The notes beneath the pieces were generated by a model. That model saw only the letters and a program-made list of their open reading frames with translations, did no database searches and was not told the origin of the DNA. Position numbers and translations under genes: made by a program. Shown in pieces: positions 44,701 to 52,700 of a stretch of DNA of 64,000 nucleotides. Positions within the stretch are counted from its first letter, which is position 1. Every line of letters starts with the position of its first letter. This DNA is from Olsenella massiliensis (GTDB lineage Bacteria; Actinomycetota; Coriobacteriia; Coriobacteriales; Atopobiaceae): the NCBI RefSeq assembly GCF_001457795.1, contig NZ_LN898211.1, forward strand, positions 823,908 to 887,907, given 5' to 3'.

Positions 44701-44731
44701 GCAGGCCAGAGGTCGTTAACCTCTGGCCTGC
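44701..44731 (-). terminator. Intrinsic terminator of tRNA-Phe
   Basis: A perfect 13-bp inverted repeat (44701-44713 with 44719-44731, loop of five) lies just downstream of the minus-strand tRNA. On the minus strand it is followed by TTTTG, so it is a good intrinsic terminator for the tRNA transcript. Confidence 0.8.
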
Positions 44732-44739
44732 GTGCGTGC

Positions 44740-44815
44740 TGGTGGCGGGGAAGGGAGTCGAACCCCTGACACGGGGATTTTCAGTCCCCTGCTCTACCAA
44801 CTGAGCTACCCAGCC
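44740..44815 (-). tRNA. tRNA-Phe (GAA)
   Basis: A 76-base cloverleaf on the minus strand with encoded CCA. The anticodon loop reads CTGAAAA, giving anticodon GAA (phenylalanine). The D-arm GCTC/GAGC, anticodon stem GGGGA/TCCCC and T-arm AGGGG-TTCGACT-CCCTT pair. In the acceptor stem, position 4 (T) faces position 69 (C), a mismatch; the other six pairs are Watson-Crick. It supplies the tRNA that the upstream T-box and PheST act on. Confidence 0.95.
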
Positions 44816-44886
44816 AAGATGCTGTCAAACACAGCTCGTTTACTATAGCAAAGATGCGATCCCTGTCAACGGTGACGAACGAAATT

Positions 44887-46830
44887 TTAGAAGGCCCCGC
44901 CACCGCCACCACCGCCAAATCCCCCGCCGCCCCCGCCGGAGAAGCCTCCGCCCCCGCCCCCGCCGGAGCTCATGCTGGAGGCCGCCAGCGCCGCCGTGCT
45001 CACGTGGTGCGCCTGGCCGACGGCGCTCGAGAAGGCCTGCTGCGGCATGCCGCCCGGGCCGCCCCCGTAGTACCATCCGTAGACCGGCGCTACGACGGGA
45101 TCCTCCAGGATCTGGGGCATCGTCGCCCTGAGCTGGTCGATGACCTCGTCCGCGACGCCGAGCACCACTGCCATGACCAGCAGGTGGTTCCAGAGGACCA
45201 CGTCGGTGGGCACGGCCTCCTTGAGCCTCGTGAAGTCCTTGAGCCAGCGGCGCAGCGCCTCGAGCTTCGCCGTGATCTCGATGGCCTCGGGCGAGAGCGT
45301 GCGCATCTTGCCGCCCAGCACCCCCAGGACGACCCCCGTCAGAAGGAGTGCCGCCGCGATGCCGCCGCCAGGCGCGGGCGCGACGACGCCGGCGATGACG
45401 AGGAACACGGTGACGACGGCAAGCAGGACGTCAAGCACGCAGAGCGCGTAGAGGCGGCCCTTGCCGGTCTTGGCCTTGCTCGTGAAGAACCCTCGCGACG
45501 CGCACGCGCCGCCAACGACGTCCTCCCAGGTCTCGTAGGCGCCAGAGTACTTCTCTGCCTCGTCCTTCGCCACGCGCTCGACGTCCTTGAAGTAGAGCGC
45601 GTCTTCCGAGTCCGCCCATCGGGCGACCTTTTCGAACAGGAAGCGGAGCGTCGCGTAGTCAATCTTCAGCTTATGGTTGGGCTGGGAGCTGAGGTCCTTG
45701 TCCGTCCTGGTGAGGCGGCAGTCCTCCTCCGTCCTCTCCCTTCCCAAAAAGCCCGTCTTCCTGGTCCTGATGAGGTCGAGCTTCACCGCGCCGATGTCCG
45801 TGAGGCGCATGAGCGCCGCCGTAAGGTCCTCCCCGCGAGGCTTTCCGCCGTTGAGCAGGGCGCCTAGGACGGCAGGATGGTCGTCGCTGGGGACGTCGCG
45901 AAAGTACGTGTCATCAAACTGGGCCTTGTGGCTGCGCTGGTAGGACCCCCAGGCCGCGAGGCCCGCGACGATCGACCCAACCGCCGCGACCAGGTCAAGG
46001 CCGATCGCCCCCCAGCTTATGACGCGCGCCTGATGTCGACGCGCGTTGGCGTCATCCGCCCAGGCCTGCTCCTGGGTGAGAATGGACTGCAGCTTGTCCT
46101 GCTCGATGAGGGGCGCGGAAGCGAGCCACTCCGCCGGGAAGGTGATGCGCGCCTCGGCGTACTCCGAGCCGCCCACGCCGGGCACCGCATAGGTGACGTC
46201 GTTGCCGGTAAAGCCCACCGTCGCGTCAAGGGGCCCGTGGCCCCAGGCGCGCACGTTGTCCCCCGGCGTGACCGTCGTTCCCGCCGGCACGGGAAGGCTC
46301 ACGGTGCAGCTGACGTTGGAGCTTTCGACGTCCCAGCCGTCCGAGACGAACTTCCAGTACAGCTCTGCGGTGTCCTGGTAGCGCGCCGCCAGGTTGCTGT
46401 CCGTGTAGTTTATGGCAAACGTCACCCGCTCGTCCGTGTGAGGCGAGTACAGCTTGACCCGTATGGTGTCGCCCTCGTCCGTGACCGAGTAGGTGTTGGG
46501 CTCTCCCGAGTCGGACTGCTCAAAGGGGACGAACGTCGTGCCCTCCATGATTCCCACGGCGCCGATGGAGGTGTGGACGTCCCTCCCGTCGTAGCTGCCC
46601 GTGGGAATGCTCCAATACACGCCGTTGAAAGAGCCGTCAAAGGCAAACTCGCGCGTCTCGCTCACTGAGACCGACCCGTCAGCGGCCACCGTGGCGCTGA
46701 TGCGGACCTCGTCGATGGAATAGTCCTTTGCCAGGACTCGCAACGGGGCCGCCAGCACACAAAGGGCGAGAAGTGCGCATGCCATGACGATGCGGACATA
46801 CCTGCGCGACATTCGCGGACGAGGCGTCAT
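44887..46830 (-). CDS. DUF2207 membrane protein
   Basis: A 647-residue DUF2207-family protein. The N-terminus has a signal/membrane segment (IVMACALLALCVLAAPL). A beta-rich extracytoplasmic domain runs to about residue 260, followed by transmembrane segments near 280 and two near 460-510. The cytoplasmic C-terminal part ends in a Gly-rich tail (about 605-647, GGGGGGGFSGGGG-type), which is usual for this family. AAGGGAG lies before the ATG at 46830. Function unknown; it is divergent from ferritin. Confidence 0.85.
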   Translation of the reverse strand: MTPRPRMSRRYVRIVMACALLALCVLAAPLRVLAKDYSIDEVRISATVAADGSVSVSETREFAFDGSFNGVYWSIPTGSYDGRDVHTSIGAVGIMEGTTFVPFEQSDSGEPNTYSVTDEGDTIRVKLYSPHTDERVTFAINYTDSNLAARYQDTAELYWKFVSDGWDVESSNVSCTVSLPVPAGTTVTPGDNVRAWGHGPLDATVGFTGNDVTYAVPGVGGSEYAEARITFPAEWLASAPLIEQDKLQSILTQEQAWADDANARRHQARVISWGAIGLDLVAAVGSIVAGLAAWGSYQRSHKAQFDDTYFRDVPSDDHPAVLGALLNGGKPRGEDLTAALMRLTDIGAVKLDLIRTRKTGFLGRERTEEDCRLTRTDKDLSSQPNHKLKIDYATLRFLFEKVARWADSEDALYFKDVERVAKDEAEKYSGAYETWEDVVGGACASRGFFTSKAKTGKGRLYALCVLDVLLAVVTVFLVIAGVVAPAPGGGIAAALLLTGVVLGVLGGKMRTLSPEAIEITAKLEALRRWLKDFTRLKEAVPTDVVLWNHLLVMAVVLGVADEVIDQLRATMPQILEDPVVAPVYGWYYGGGPGGMPQQAFSSAVGQAHHVSTAALAASSMSSGGGGGGGFSGGGGGGFGGGGGGGAF

Positions 46831-46980
46831 GAGATTCTCCCTTTGGGTAGAAGAACACTGTCCATAGCCAAATATACCAAAGCCGCCGGCGAAAGCCGAA
46901 CGGGTCCGTAGCGGATGGTCGTGACGGATGGTATGTTCACGAGGGGCCGACGCTGCGTCGGCCGGAAAGGAAGGGACAGC

Positions 46981-47496
46981 ATGGCGCTTGACGATAAGGT
47001 CGCCGCCCTACTTAACGAGCAGATCAACAAGGAGCTCTTCTCCGCGTACCTGTATCTCACGTTCGCGGACTACTACGACGAGCGCGGGCTCAAGGGGTTT
47101 GCCAACTGGTACACGATTCAGGTCGAGGAGGAGCTGGCCCACGCCAAGGGCCTCCGTCGTTACCTGCTTGACAATGACGTGCATCCCGTCATGGAGGCCA
47201 TCGCCAGGCCCGACATGAGCTTTGACGACGACATGGGCCCCCTCAAGGCCGCCCTCGAGCACGAGCAGTTCATCACCAAGAGCATCTACGAGTGCTACCT
47301 TGCCGCCCAGAAGGTCAACGACCTGCGCACCATGAAGCTTCTTGACTGGTACATCGCCGAGCAGGGCGAGGAGGAGACCAACTCCAAGGACATGATCACC
47401 AACATGGAGCTCTTCGGCTCTGACCCCAAGGGCCTCTACGATCTGGACCGCGAGTACCTCTCCCGCACGTTCAACCCGCCCACCATCGCCATGTAG
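46981..47496 (+). CDS. ftnA: Ferritin
   Basis: A 171-residue FtnA-type ferritin for iron storage. Residues expected at the ferroxidase centre lie in EQINKELFSAYLYL, VEEELAHAKGL and AEQGEEETNSKDM. The four-helix length is typical and the His in EEELAHA is kept. GGAAGGG precedes the ATG. It is probably regulated by iron; the window's Fur-family gene is far away, so regulation by it is only a possibility. Confidence 0.95.
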   Translation: MALDDKVAALLNEQINKELFSAYLYLTFADYYDERGLKGFANWYTIQVEEELAHAKGLRRYLLDNDVHPVMEAIARPDMSFDDDMGPLKAALEHEQFITKSIYECYLAAQKVNDLRTMKLLDWYIAEQGEEETNSKDMITNMELFGSDPKGLYDLDREYLSRTFNPPTIAM

Positions 47497-47535
47497 CCGC
47501 GCCGGGGCGTCGCCCCTCGCCGGCCCGCCCTCTTG

Positions 47536-47566
47536 CGTGCCGCTCGCCCGTGGGGCGGGCGGCACG
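47536..47566. terminator. Hairpin between convergent ferritin and acylphosphatase genes
   Basis: A 14-bp stem (47536-47549 with 47553-47566, one G-T pair, loop GTG) lies between the two convergent genes. GTCTTTGCC follows on the plus strand, so it could end ferritin transcription. Confidence 0.6.
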
Positions 47567-47601
47567 TCGCGTCTTTGCCATATGCCCGGACGGCGAACGA
47601 G

Positions 47602-47994
47602 CTAGAAACTTACCGCGAACCCCCGCTCGTCGCGCACCGGCTCGATATCCTCCTTGAGGGCGATGCGGTAGTCGAGGGGACGGCGCGCATACACGCCGGC
47701 GAAGCCTCCGAACCAGGCGCTGATCTGGTCGTTGGTGCCCTGAAGCTCCATGGAGACGCTCCCGTCGCACTCGTTGCGCACCCAGCCGCTGCAGCCCACC
47801 CGCTCCGCCACGATGCGCGCGGTCCAGCGAAAGCCCACGCCCTGCACCTCGCCCGTGAAGCTGAGCCTGATCCGGCGCAGGCCCGGCCCCTCGCCGTCAC
47901 CCTGCGCGGCCGCGGACGCGCGGTAGGCGTCCTTGGTGGACGCGCGGGACGCGCGAGAGTCTCGCAAGATCGAGGCAAGGTCAAGGCAGGTCAT
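47602..47994 (-). CDS. Acylphosphatase-domain protein
   Basis: A 130-residue protein with a C-terminal acylphosphatase domain (about 38-125). The catalytic Arg is in GEVQGVGFRWTAR and the Asn in CSGWVRNECDGSV. Residues 1-37 are an extra N-terminal extension not typical of the 90-residue family. It hydrolyses acyl phosphates. The start at 47994 is chosen because AGGAGGGG lies upstream. Convergent with ferritin. Confidence 0.87.
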   Translation of the reverse strand: MTCLDLASILRDSRASRASTKDAYRASAAAQGDGEGPGLRRIRLSFTGEVQGVGFRWTARIVAERVGCSGWVRNECDGSVSMELQGTNDQISAWFGGFAGVYARRPLDYRIALKEDIEPVRDERGFAVSF

Positions 47995-48155
47995 GTGAAT
48001 CCCCTCCTCATACGTCGTCGGCATGCGCCGAGGGGCCGCTAATGCGTACAATACCATCAAGCGGCCCGTCTGCCCCGGCACTGGGGTGAGCTGCCCCAAT
48101 CTGGACGAAGGCGCCGGGGCCGCAGCGTCCTCACGCATGAGCGCTTGGAGGTTTG

Positions 48156-50054
48156 ATGAACGCCACCAGGAGGAACTTCCTCACCCTCGCCGGCGGGCTT
48201 GGGGCCCTAGGTGCCCTGGGCTGCGCCGCCACACGCCAGTCCCAGTCGCAGGACCAACCGCAGGGCCAGCCCCAGGACGACGCGCCGTCCGTGGACCTGA
48301 AGGAGTTCGAGAGCCTCAGGCTCGATACGGCCGCCTGGCGCTACGACAGCGACAACGACTGCTACTACCAGCTGGGGCTCACCTACTGCACCAAGCCGGG
48401 CAACGACTCGTACGAGTCGCTTGCCATCTTTGTGCCGGGCGCCTACTTTGACGCCACCAAAAAGGGTGACACGTACAGCTGCGTCGTCAGGAAGGACGCC
48501 ACGGTCGGCAGCCTCAGCCCCGCCTGCGCGCCCGCCGTGCTTCCCATAAACTCCCTGCGCCTCAACGCCCAGTCCAGCCCCGAGTCCTACAGCTTCGAGG
48601 GGCTGTCGCGCTACCTCTCGGCCGGCCTGGTGTATGTGTACGCCGGCTTCAGGGGGCGTTCGAGCGGCTATACCAGCACCTCGAAGGACATGGTGCTCGG
48701 CGGCGCCCCCTGGCCCGTCGTTGACCTCAAGGCCGCGATACGCTACCTGCGCTACAACGCGGCGAGCCTTCCCATCGATCCCGAGCGCGTCATGGTCTTT
48801 GGCTATGGCGCCGGCGGCGGCCTGAGCGCCGTCCTGGGCGCCATGGGAGACTCCGACCTCTATGCCCCGTATCTGGACGCCATTGGCGCCGCCACGCATG
48901 ACGCCGAGGGGGAGCCGCTCTCCGACGGCATCTACGGATCCGCCTCCTGGTGTCCCATCACGTCCCTCGACACCCAGGACAGCGCCTACGAGTGGATGAT
49001 GGGGCAGTTCGCCGATGCCGACACGCGCGCCGACGGCTCCTGGACCAAGCTCCTCTCCATGGACCTCGCCAACGCCTACGGCGACTACGTCAACGCCATG
49101 GACCTCAGGGACAAGGACGACGAGGCCCTCACTCTGGGCGCGGTGAGCGACGGCGCCTACCTTGACGGCAGCTACTATGACTACGTCATGGGCACGATCG
49201 AGGCGGCGGCGGCGGACTTCCTGAGGAGTGCCAGCTGGCCCTACACGTACACGCCCGCGCAGATGGCCGACCCCTGCTTTCCCGGGGACCCCAACCTCAA
49301 GCGCGAGGCCGAGCAGGAGGTCGGCTCGCCGGGCGGTTCCTCCGGCGCCGCGACGGCCTCGCCGTCCGGTGTGAGCTCCGTGAGCTCCACGGTGTATGAC
49401 AGCACGACGGCCTACCTGAGCTCCCTCAACGAAGGTAACCGCTGGATGACCTACAGCGCCAGCCGCGGCAGGGTGCGCATCGCGAGCCTCTGGGACTTCG
49501 TCGCGCACTGCCGTCCCGCCACGCGCCCCGTGTGCGGCTTTGACATGCTTGACCGCAGCTCCCCGTGCAACCAGCTCTTTGGCATCGGGAAGGAGAGTAC
49601 GCTGCACTTCGACGCGATGGTGGGCGGCCTGCTCTCGGCCCACCACGACAGCTACGCCGCCGCCGAGGGCTATGAGGCCCGCTATGCGGACGACTGGGAC
49701 GGCGACCTGGCCAAGAAGGATGCGTTTGACGTCGGCATGGCCGAGCGCGTCAACGCCATGAACCCCCTCTACACCCTCAGCGGGCGGTACGACGGCTACG
49801 GCAAGGCCAAGGTGGCGCCTCACTGGCGCATCAACTCGGGCCTGTTCCAGACGGAGACGGCCATCACGGCCGAGCTCAACCTGGCGCTGGCGCTCGACCA
49901 CTACCAGGGCGTGTCAGACGTGAGCTACACCCCGGTGTGGGGCCGCGGCTTTGAGCTGGCCGAGCGTGACGGCGACGCCCAGGACAAGCTGGTCGAATGG
50001 GTGGTGGGCTGCTGCCCGCAGGCGGTCTCGGAGGTCGACTCGTCAGCGGGATGA
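48156..50054 (+). CDS. Exported lipoprotein with esterase-like fold, nucleophile replaced
   Basis: A 632-residue protein with a Tat-type leader (ATRRNFLTLAGGL) and lipobox ALGC. The remainder resembles secreted alpha/beta hydrolases of the tannase/feruloyl esterase type: oxyanion-region YAGFRGRSSG, YLRYNAASLPIDPERVMVFGYGAGGGLSA. The nucleophile elbow, normally GxSxGG, reads GYGAGGG, so Ser is replaced by Gly. It may be an inactive surface protein, or the true nucleophile lies elsewhere. GGAGG precedes the ATG. The later part contains two His (TAELN..DHY). Confidence 0.65.
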   Translation: MNATRRNFLTLAGGLGALGALGCAATRQSQSQDQPQGQPQDDAPSVDLKEFESLRLDTAAWRYDSDNDCYYQLGLTYCTKPGNDSYESLAIFVPGAYFDATKKGDTYSCVVRKDATVGSLSPACAPAVLPINSLRLNAQSSPESYSFEGLSRYLSAGLVYVYAGFRGRSSGYTSTSKDMVLGGAPWPVVDLKAAIRYLRYNAASLPIDPERVMVFGYGAGGGLSAVLGAMGDSDLYAPYLDAIGAATHDAEGEPLSDGIYGSASWCPITSLDTQDSAYEWMMGQFADADTRADGSWTKLLSMDLANAYGDYVNAMDLRDKDDEALTLGAVSDGAYLDGSYYDYVMGTIEAAAADFLRSASWPYTYTPAQMADPCFPGDPNLKREAEQEVGSPGGSSGAATASPSGVSSVSSTVYDSTTAYLSSLNEGNRWMTYSASRGRVRIASLWDFVAHCRPATRPVCGFDMLDRSSPCNQLFGIGKESTLHFDAMVGGLLSAHHDSYAAAEGYEARYADDWDGDLAKKDAFDVGMAERVNAMNPLYTLSGRYDGYGKAKVAPHWRINSGLFQTETAITAELNLALALDHYQGVSDVSYTPVWGRGFELAERDGDAQDKLVEWVVGCCPQAVSEVDSSAG

Positions 50055-50197
50055 GTTGATAGGGTAGGGAACGTGACGATATAAACAAAATAATCTAGTA
50101 GAACGTGTGGCTGCGCACAAGCCTCATTCTGCAAAAGTTAGAAATTTTTCTCCTTTCGTGCTAGACTCTTCTATAGTCATACGAGAGGAGCATGTTC

Positions 50198-50698
50198 ATG
50201 TATAACGTTGGCGAGTTCATCGTCCATCCCGGTCAGGGGGTCTGCAAGGTCGAGAAGATCGTCGAGAGCCCCCAGGCCGCATACATGCTCATGCCGGTCA
50301 GCGCCCCTCATCCCATGCGCATCAGCTATCCCGTGGACCGAGGGTCACGTCTGCGCCCGGTGGTGTCACGGCAGGAGGCGCGTGACCTCATCGGCGAGTA
50401 CACGGACCTGCCCATTGACAGCTACACCTCCAACAGCACCGCCCTGGAGGAGAAGTACTTCAAGGACAAGATCAGGCGGGGCAGCTGCCTTGACTCGGTG
50501 CGGACCGTCAAGACCTTCCGTCGTCGCATCGCCGAGGCCCGCGCCAACAACCGCAAGCCGCCCGTCGTATACGAGCGCCTGCTCAAGCAGGCCTGCGAGC
50601 GCTCCCTCGAGGAGCTTTCCGTGGCGCTCGACCTCTCCAAGGACGACGTCGCCGCGCTCTTCCAGTCCGGCCAGCCCGTGGAGGCCAACGCCAACTAG
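50198..50698 (+). CDS. CarD-family transcription factor
   Basis: A 166-residue CarD/CdnL-like protein. The N-terminal RNA polymerase-interacting domain starts YNVGEFIVHPGQGVCKVEKI, and a basic helical C-terminal DNA-binding part (TVKTFRRRIAEARANNRK, KQACERSLEELSVAL) follows. Such proteins bind the polymerase beta subunit and stabilise open complexes. ATG at 50198 is chosen because GAGGAG is seven bases away; ATG at 50192 leaves one base. TATAGT at 50172-50177 is a likely -10. Confidence 0.9.
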   Translation: MYNVGEFIVHPGQGVCKVEKIVESPQAAYMLMPVSAPHPMRISYPVDRGSRLRPVVSRQEARDLIGEYTDLPIDSYTSNSTALEEKYFKDKIRRGSCLDSVRTVKTFRRRIAEARANNRKPPVVYERLLKQACERSLEELSVALDLSKDDVAALFQSGQPVEANAN

Positions 50699-50810
50699 GC
50701 GGGCGTGAGCAAGCAGTTTGTTACAAGCCGGCCCTCCTCGGACGTTCCGTCGTAGAATGGTCCGGGAGGGGAGACGGGCGTCCCCTTGCCTACGAGCAAA
50801 GGGGAGTGAC

Positions 50811-51107
50811 GTGTCAGAGACGGGCGACACCACCAACAATCGCGCCATCGTGACCGTGCTGGGCAACGATCGCCCCGGCATCGTGGCCGCCGTGACGGGC
50901 GCGCTCGCGGAGTGCGACATCAATATCCTCGACATCTCGCAGACCATCCTGCAGGGCATCTTCACGATGACCATGCTCGTGGACCTGGCGGGTGCGAGCG
51001 TGGAGTTCAGGCACGTCCAGGACCGGCTCGACCGGCTCGCCCAGGACCTCTGCGTGCAGGTCAACCTGCAGCGCGAGGACGTGTTCAATTACATGTACAG
51101 ACTGTAG
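50811..51107 (+). CDS. ACT-domain protein (UPF0237 type)
   Basis: A 98-residue ACT-domain protein like UPF0237. VTVLGNDRPGIVAAVTGALAE and NILDISQTILQGIFTMTMLVD form the ligand-binding repeat. GTG at 50811 follows AAAGGGGAG. Members are small dimeric sensors of amino acids; the ligand is unknown. It lies between carD and citrate synthase, 75 bp upstream of the latter. Confidence 0.9.
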   Translation: MSETGDTTNNRAIVTVLGNDRPGIVAAVTGALAECDINILDISQTILQGIFTMTMLVDLAGASVEFRHVQDRLDRLAQDLCVQVNLQREDVFNYMYRL

Positions 51108-51182
51108 TCTCTGTGAGGGCCCCGGCTGCGGGGATGACGCCTGACCCTTCGCGCGGCGCGGGCGGGCAGTTGGGAGAGGTCC

Positions 51183-52634
51183 ATGGCGGACGGCATCAAG
51201 CAACGCATCGAGAGGCGCTTTCTCGGCCGAAACGAGACGTCCGCCTTCTCGCATATCGCGGACGTGTATCCCATGCCGTCCGAGGGCATGGGACGCCTCC
51301 CGGTGTCCGACACGCTCTACGAGGGCATGAAGCGCGTGGACGCGGTGCCGTCCGAGCTCTATGCCCAGCGCCACGTCAAGCGGGGCCTGCGCAACGCCGA
51401 CGGATCGGGCGTGCTGGTGGGTCTCACCACGATCTCCGACGTGCATGGCTACACCAAGACCGACGGCAGGCTCGCGCCCGACCGCGGCGAGCTCAAGCTC
51501 AGGGGCTATCGCATAGGCGACCTGGTGAGCGGTACTCACGACGCCGACCGCTTTGGCTACGAGGAGGTCGCCTTCCTGCTGCTCTCGGGCTTTCTGCCCA
51601 CCCAGGGCGAGCTCGACGACTTCAAGGCTCGCATCGCCGCCCGACGCCAGCTCCCCGAGGGCTACCTCGACATCTTTCCCCGCACCACCTACAGCCACTC
51701 GATCATGAACGTGCTGCAGCGCGCCACGCTCCTGCTGTATGCCTTTGACCGCAACCCCGACGAGACCTCGGCCGAGCACGAGATCGACGTCGCCATCTCG
51801 CTGTTGGGGCGCTGGCCGCGCGTCGCCTCGCTGGCCCATCAGGCCTACGTCGCCGAGGCGGACGGCACGCGCCTGAGGGTCCCGCCGGCACGGGAGGGCT
51901 ACACCATGGCCGAGACCATCCTGGACGTCCTTCGCGGCGACGAGGGCTTCTCGCGCGAGGAGGCCATGATGCTCGACGTCATGCTCATGCTCCACGCCGA
52001 GCACGGCGGCGGCAACAACTCGAGCTTTGCCTGCCGCGTGCTCTCGTCCTCGGGGACGGACGCCTATAGCGCCTATGCCGCAGCCCTCGGCTCGCTCAAG
52101 GGGCCCAAGCACGGCGGCGCCAACTTCAAGGCGGGCAAGATGATGGACGACATCGCCGAGCACGTCCGTGACTGGTCGAGCGATGACGAGGTGGCCGCCT
52201 ACCTCATCAAGGTGCTCAGAGGGGAGGCCTTTGACCATGCCGGCCTGATCTACGGGCTGGGGCATGCGGTCTACACGATCACCGACCCCCGCGCGGAGGT
52301 CGTGCGCTCCTATGCCGAGTCCCTGGCGCGCAAGAAGGGGCAGCTCGACAAGTTTGAGCTCATCCGTCGCGTGGAGCGTCTGGGCCCCGAGGTCATGCGG
52401 GACGTCATGCACATCAGCAAGCCTATCTCCACCAACATCGACATGTACACGGGCTTCGTCTATACGATGCTCAAGATACCCGAGGACCTCTTTACGCCCC
52501 TCTTCGCCCTGGCGCGCGTGAGCGGCTGGGCGGCCCATCGCATGGAGGAGCTCTTTGGCTCGGCGCGCATCATCAGGCCCGCCTACAGCTCCTACATGAC
52601 GGAGCGCCCCTACGAGCCCATCGAGAGCCGCTAG
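51183..52634 (+). CDS. Citrate synthase
   Basis: A 483-residue citrate synthase (type with N-terminal extension). The active-site signature GPKHGGANFKAG (about 305) and GLGHAVYTITDPRA (about 360) hold catalytic His residues. A C-terminal Asp/Arg region is present (MYTGFVYTMLKIPEDLFTPLF). It condenses acetyl-CoA and oxaloacetate. 2-methylcitrate activity cannot be excluded. No aconitase or isocitrate dehydrogenase is seen here, so an anabolic route to glutamate is likely. Confidence 0.92.
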   Translation: MADGIKQRIERRFLGRNETSAFSHIADVYPMPSEGMGRLPVSDTLYEGMKRVDAVPSELYAQRHVKRGLRNADGSGVLVGLTTISDVHGYTKTDGRLAPDRGELKLRGYRIGDLVSGTHDADRFGYEEVAFLLLSGFLPTQGELDDFKARIAARRQLPEGYLDIFPRTTYSHSIMNVLQRATLLLYAFDRNPDETSAEHEIDVAISLLGRWPRVASLAHQAYVAEADGTRLRVPPAREGYTMAETILDVLRGDEGFSREEAMMLDVMLMLHAEHGGGNNSSFACRVLSSSGTDAYSAYAAALGSLKGPKHGGANFKAGKMMDDIAEHVRDWSSDDEVAAYLIKVLRGEAFDHAGLIYGLGHAVYTITDPRAEVVRSYAESLARKKGQLDKFELIRRVERLGPEVMRDVMHISKPISTNIDMYTGFVYTMLKIPEDLFTPLFALARVSGWAAHRMEELFGSARIIRPAYSSYMTERPYEPIESR

Positions 52635-52700
52635 CAAGAGCGCTAGCGCGGGCCGTTCGGACGGGGGCGGAGGCCGCCTTCGTCCGACGCGCCCTGCGCC

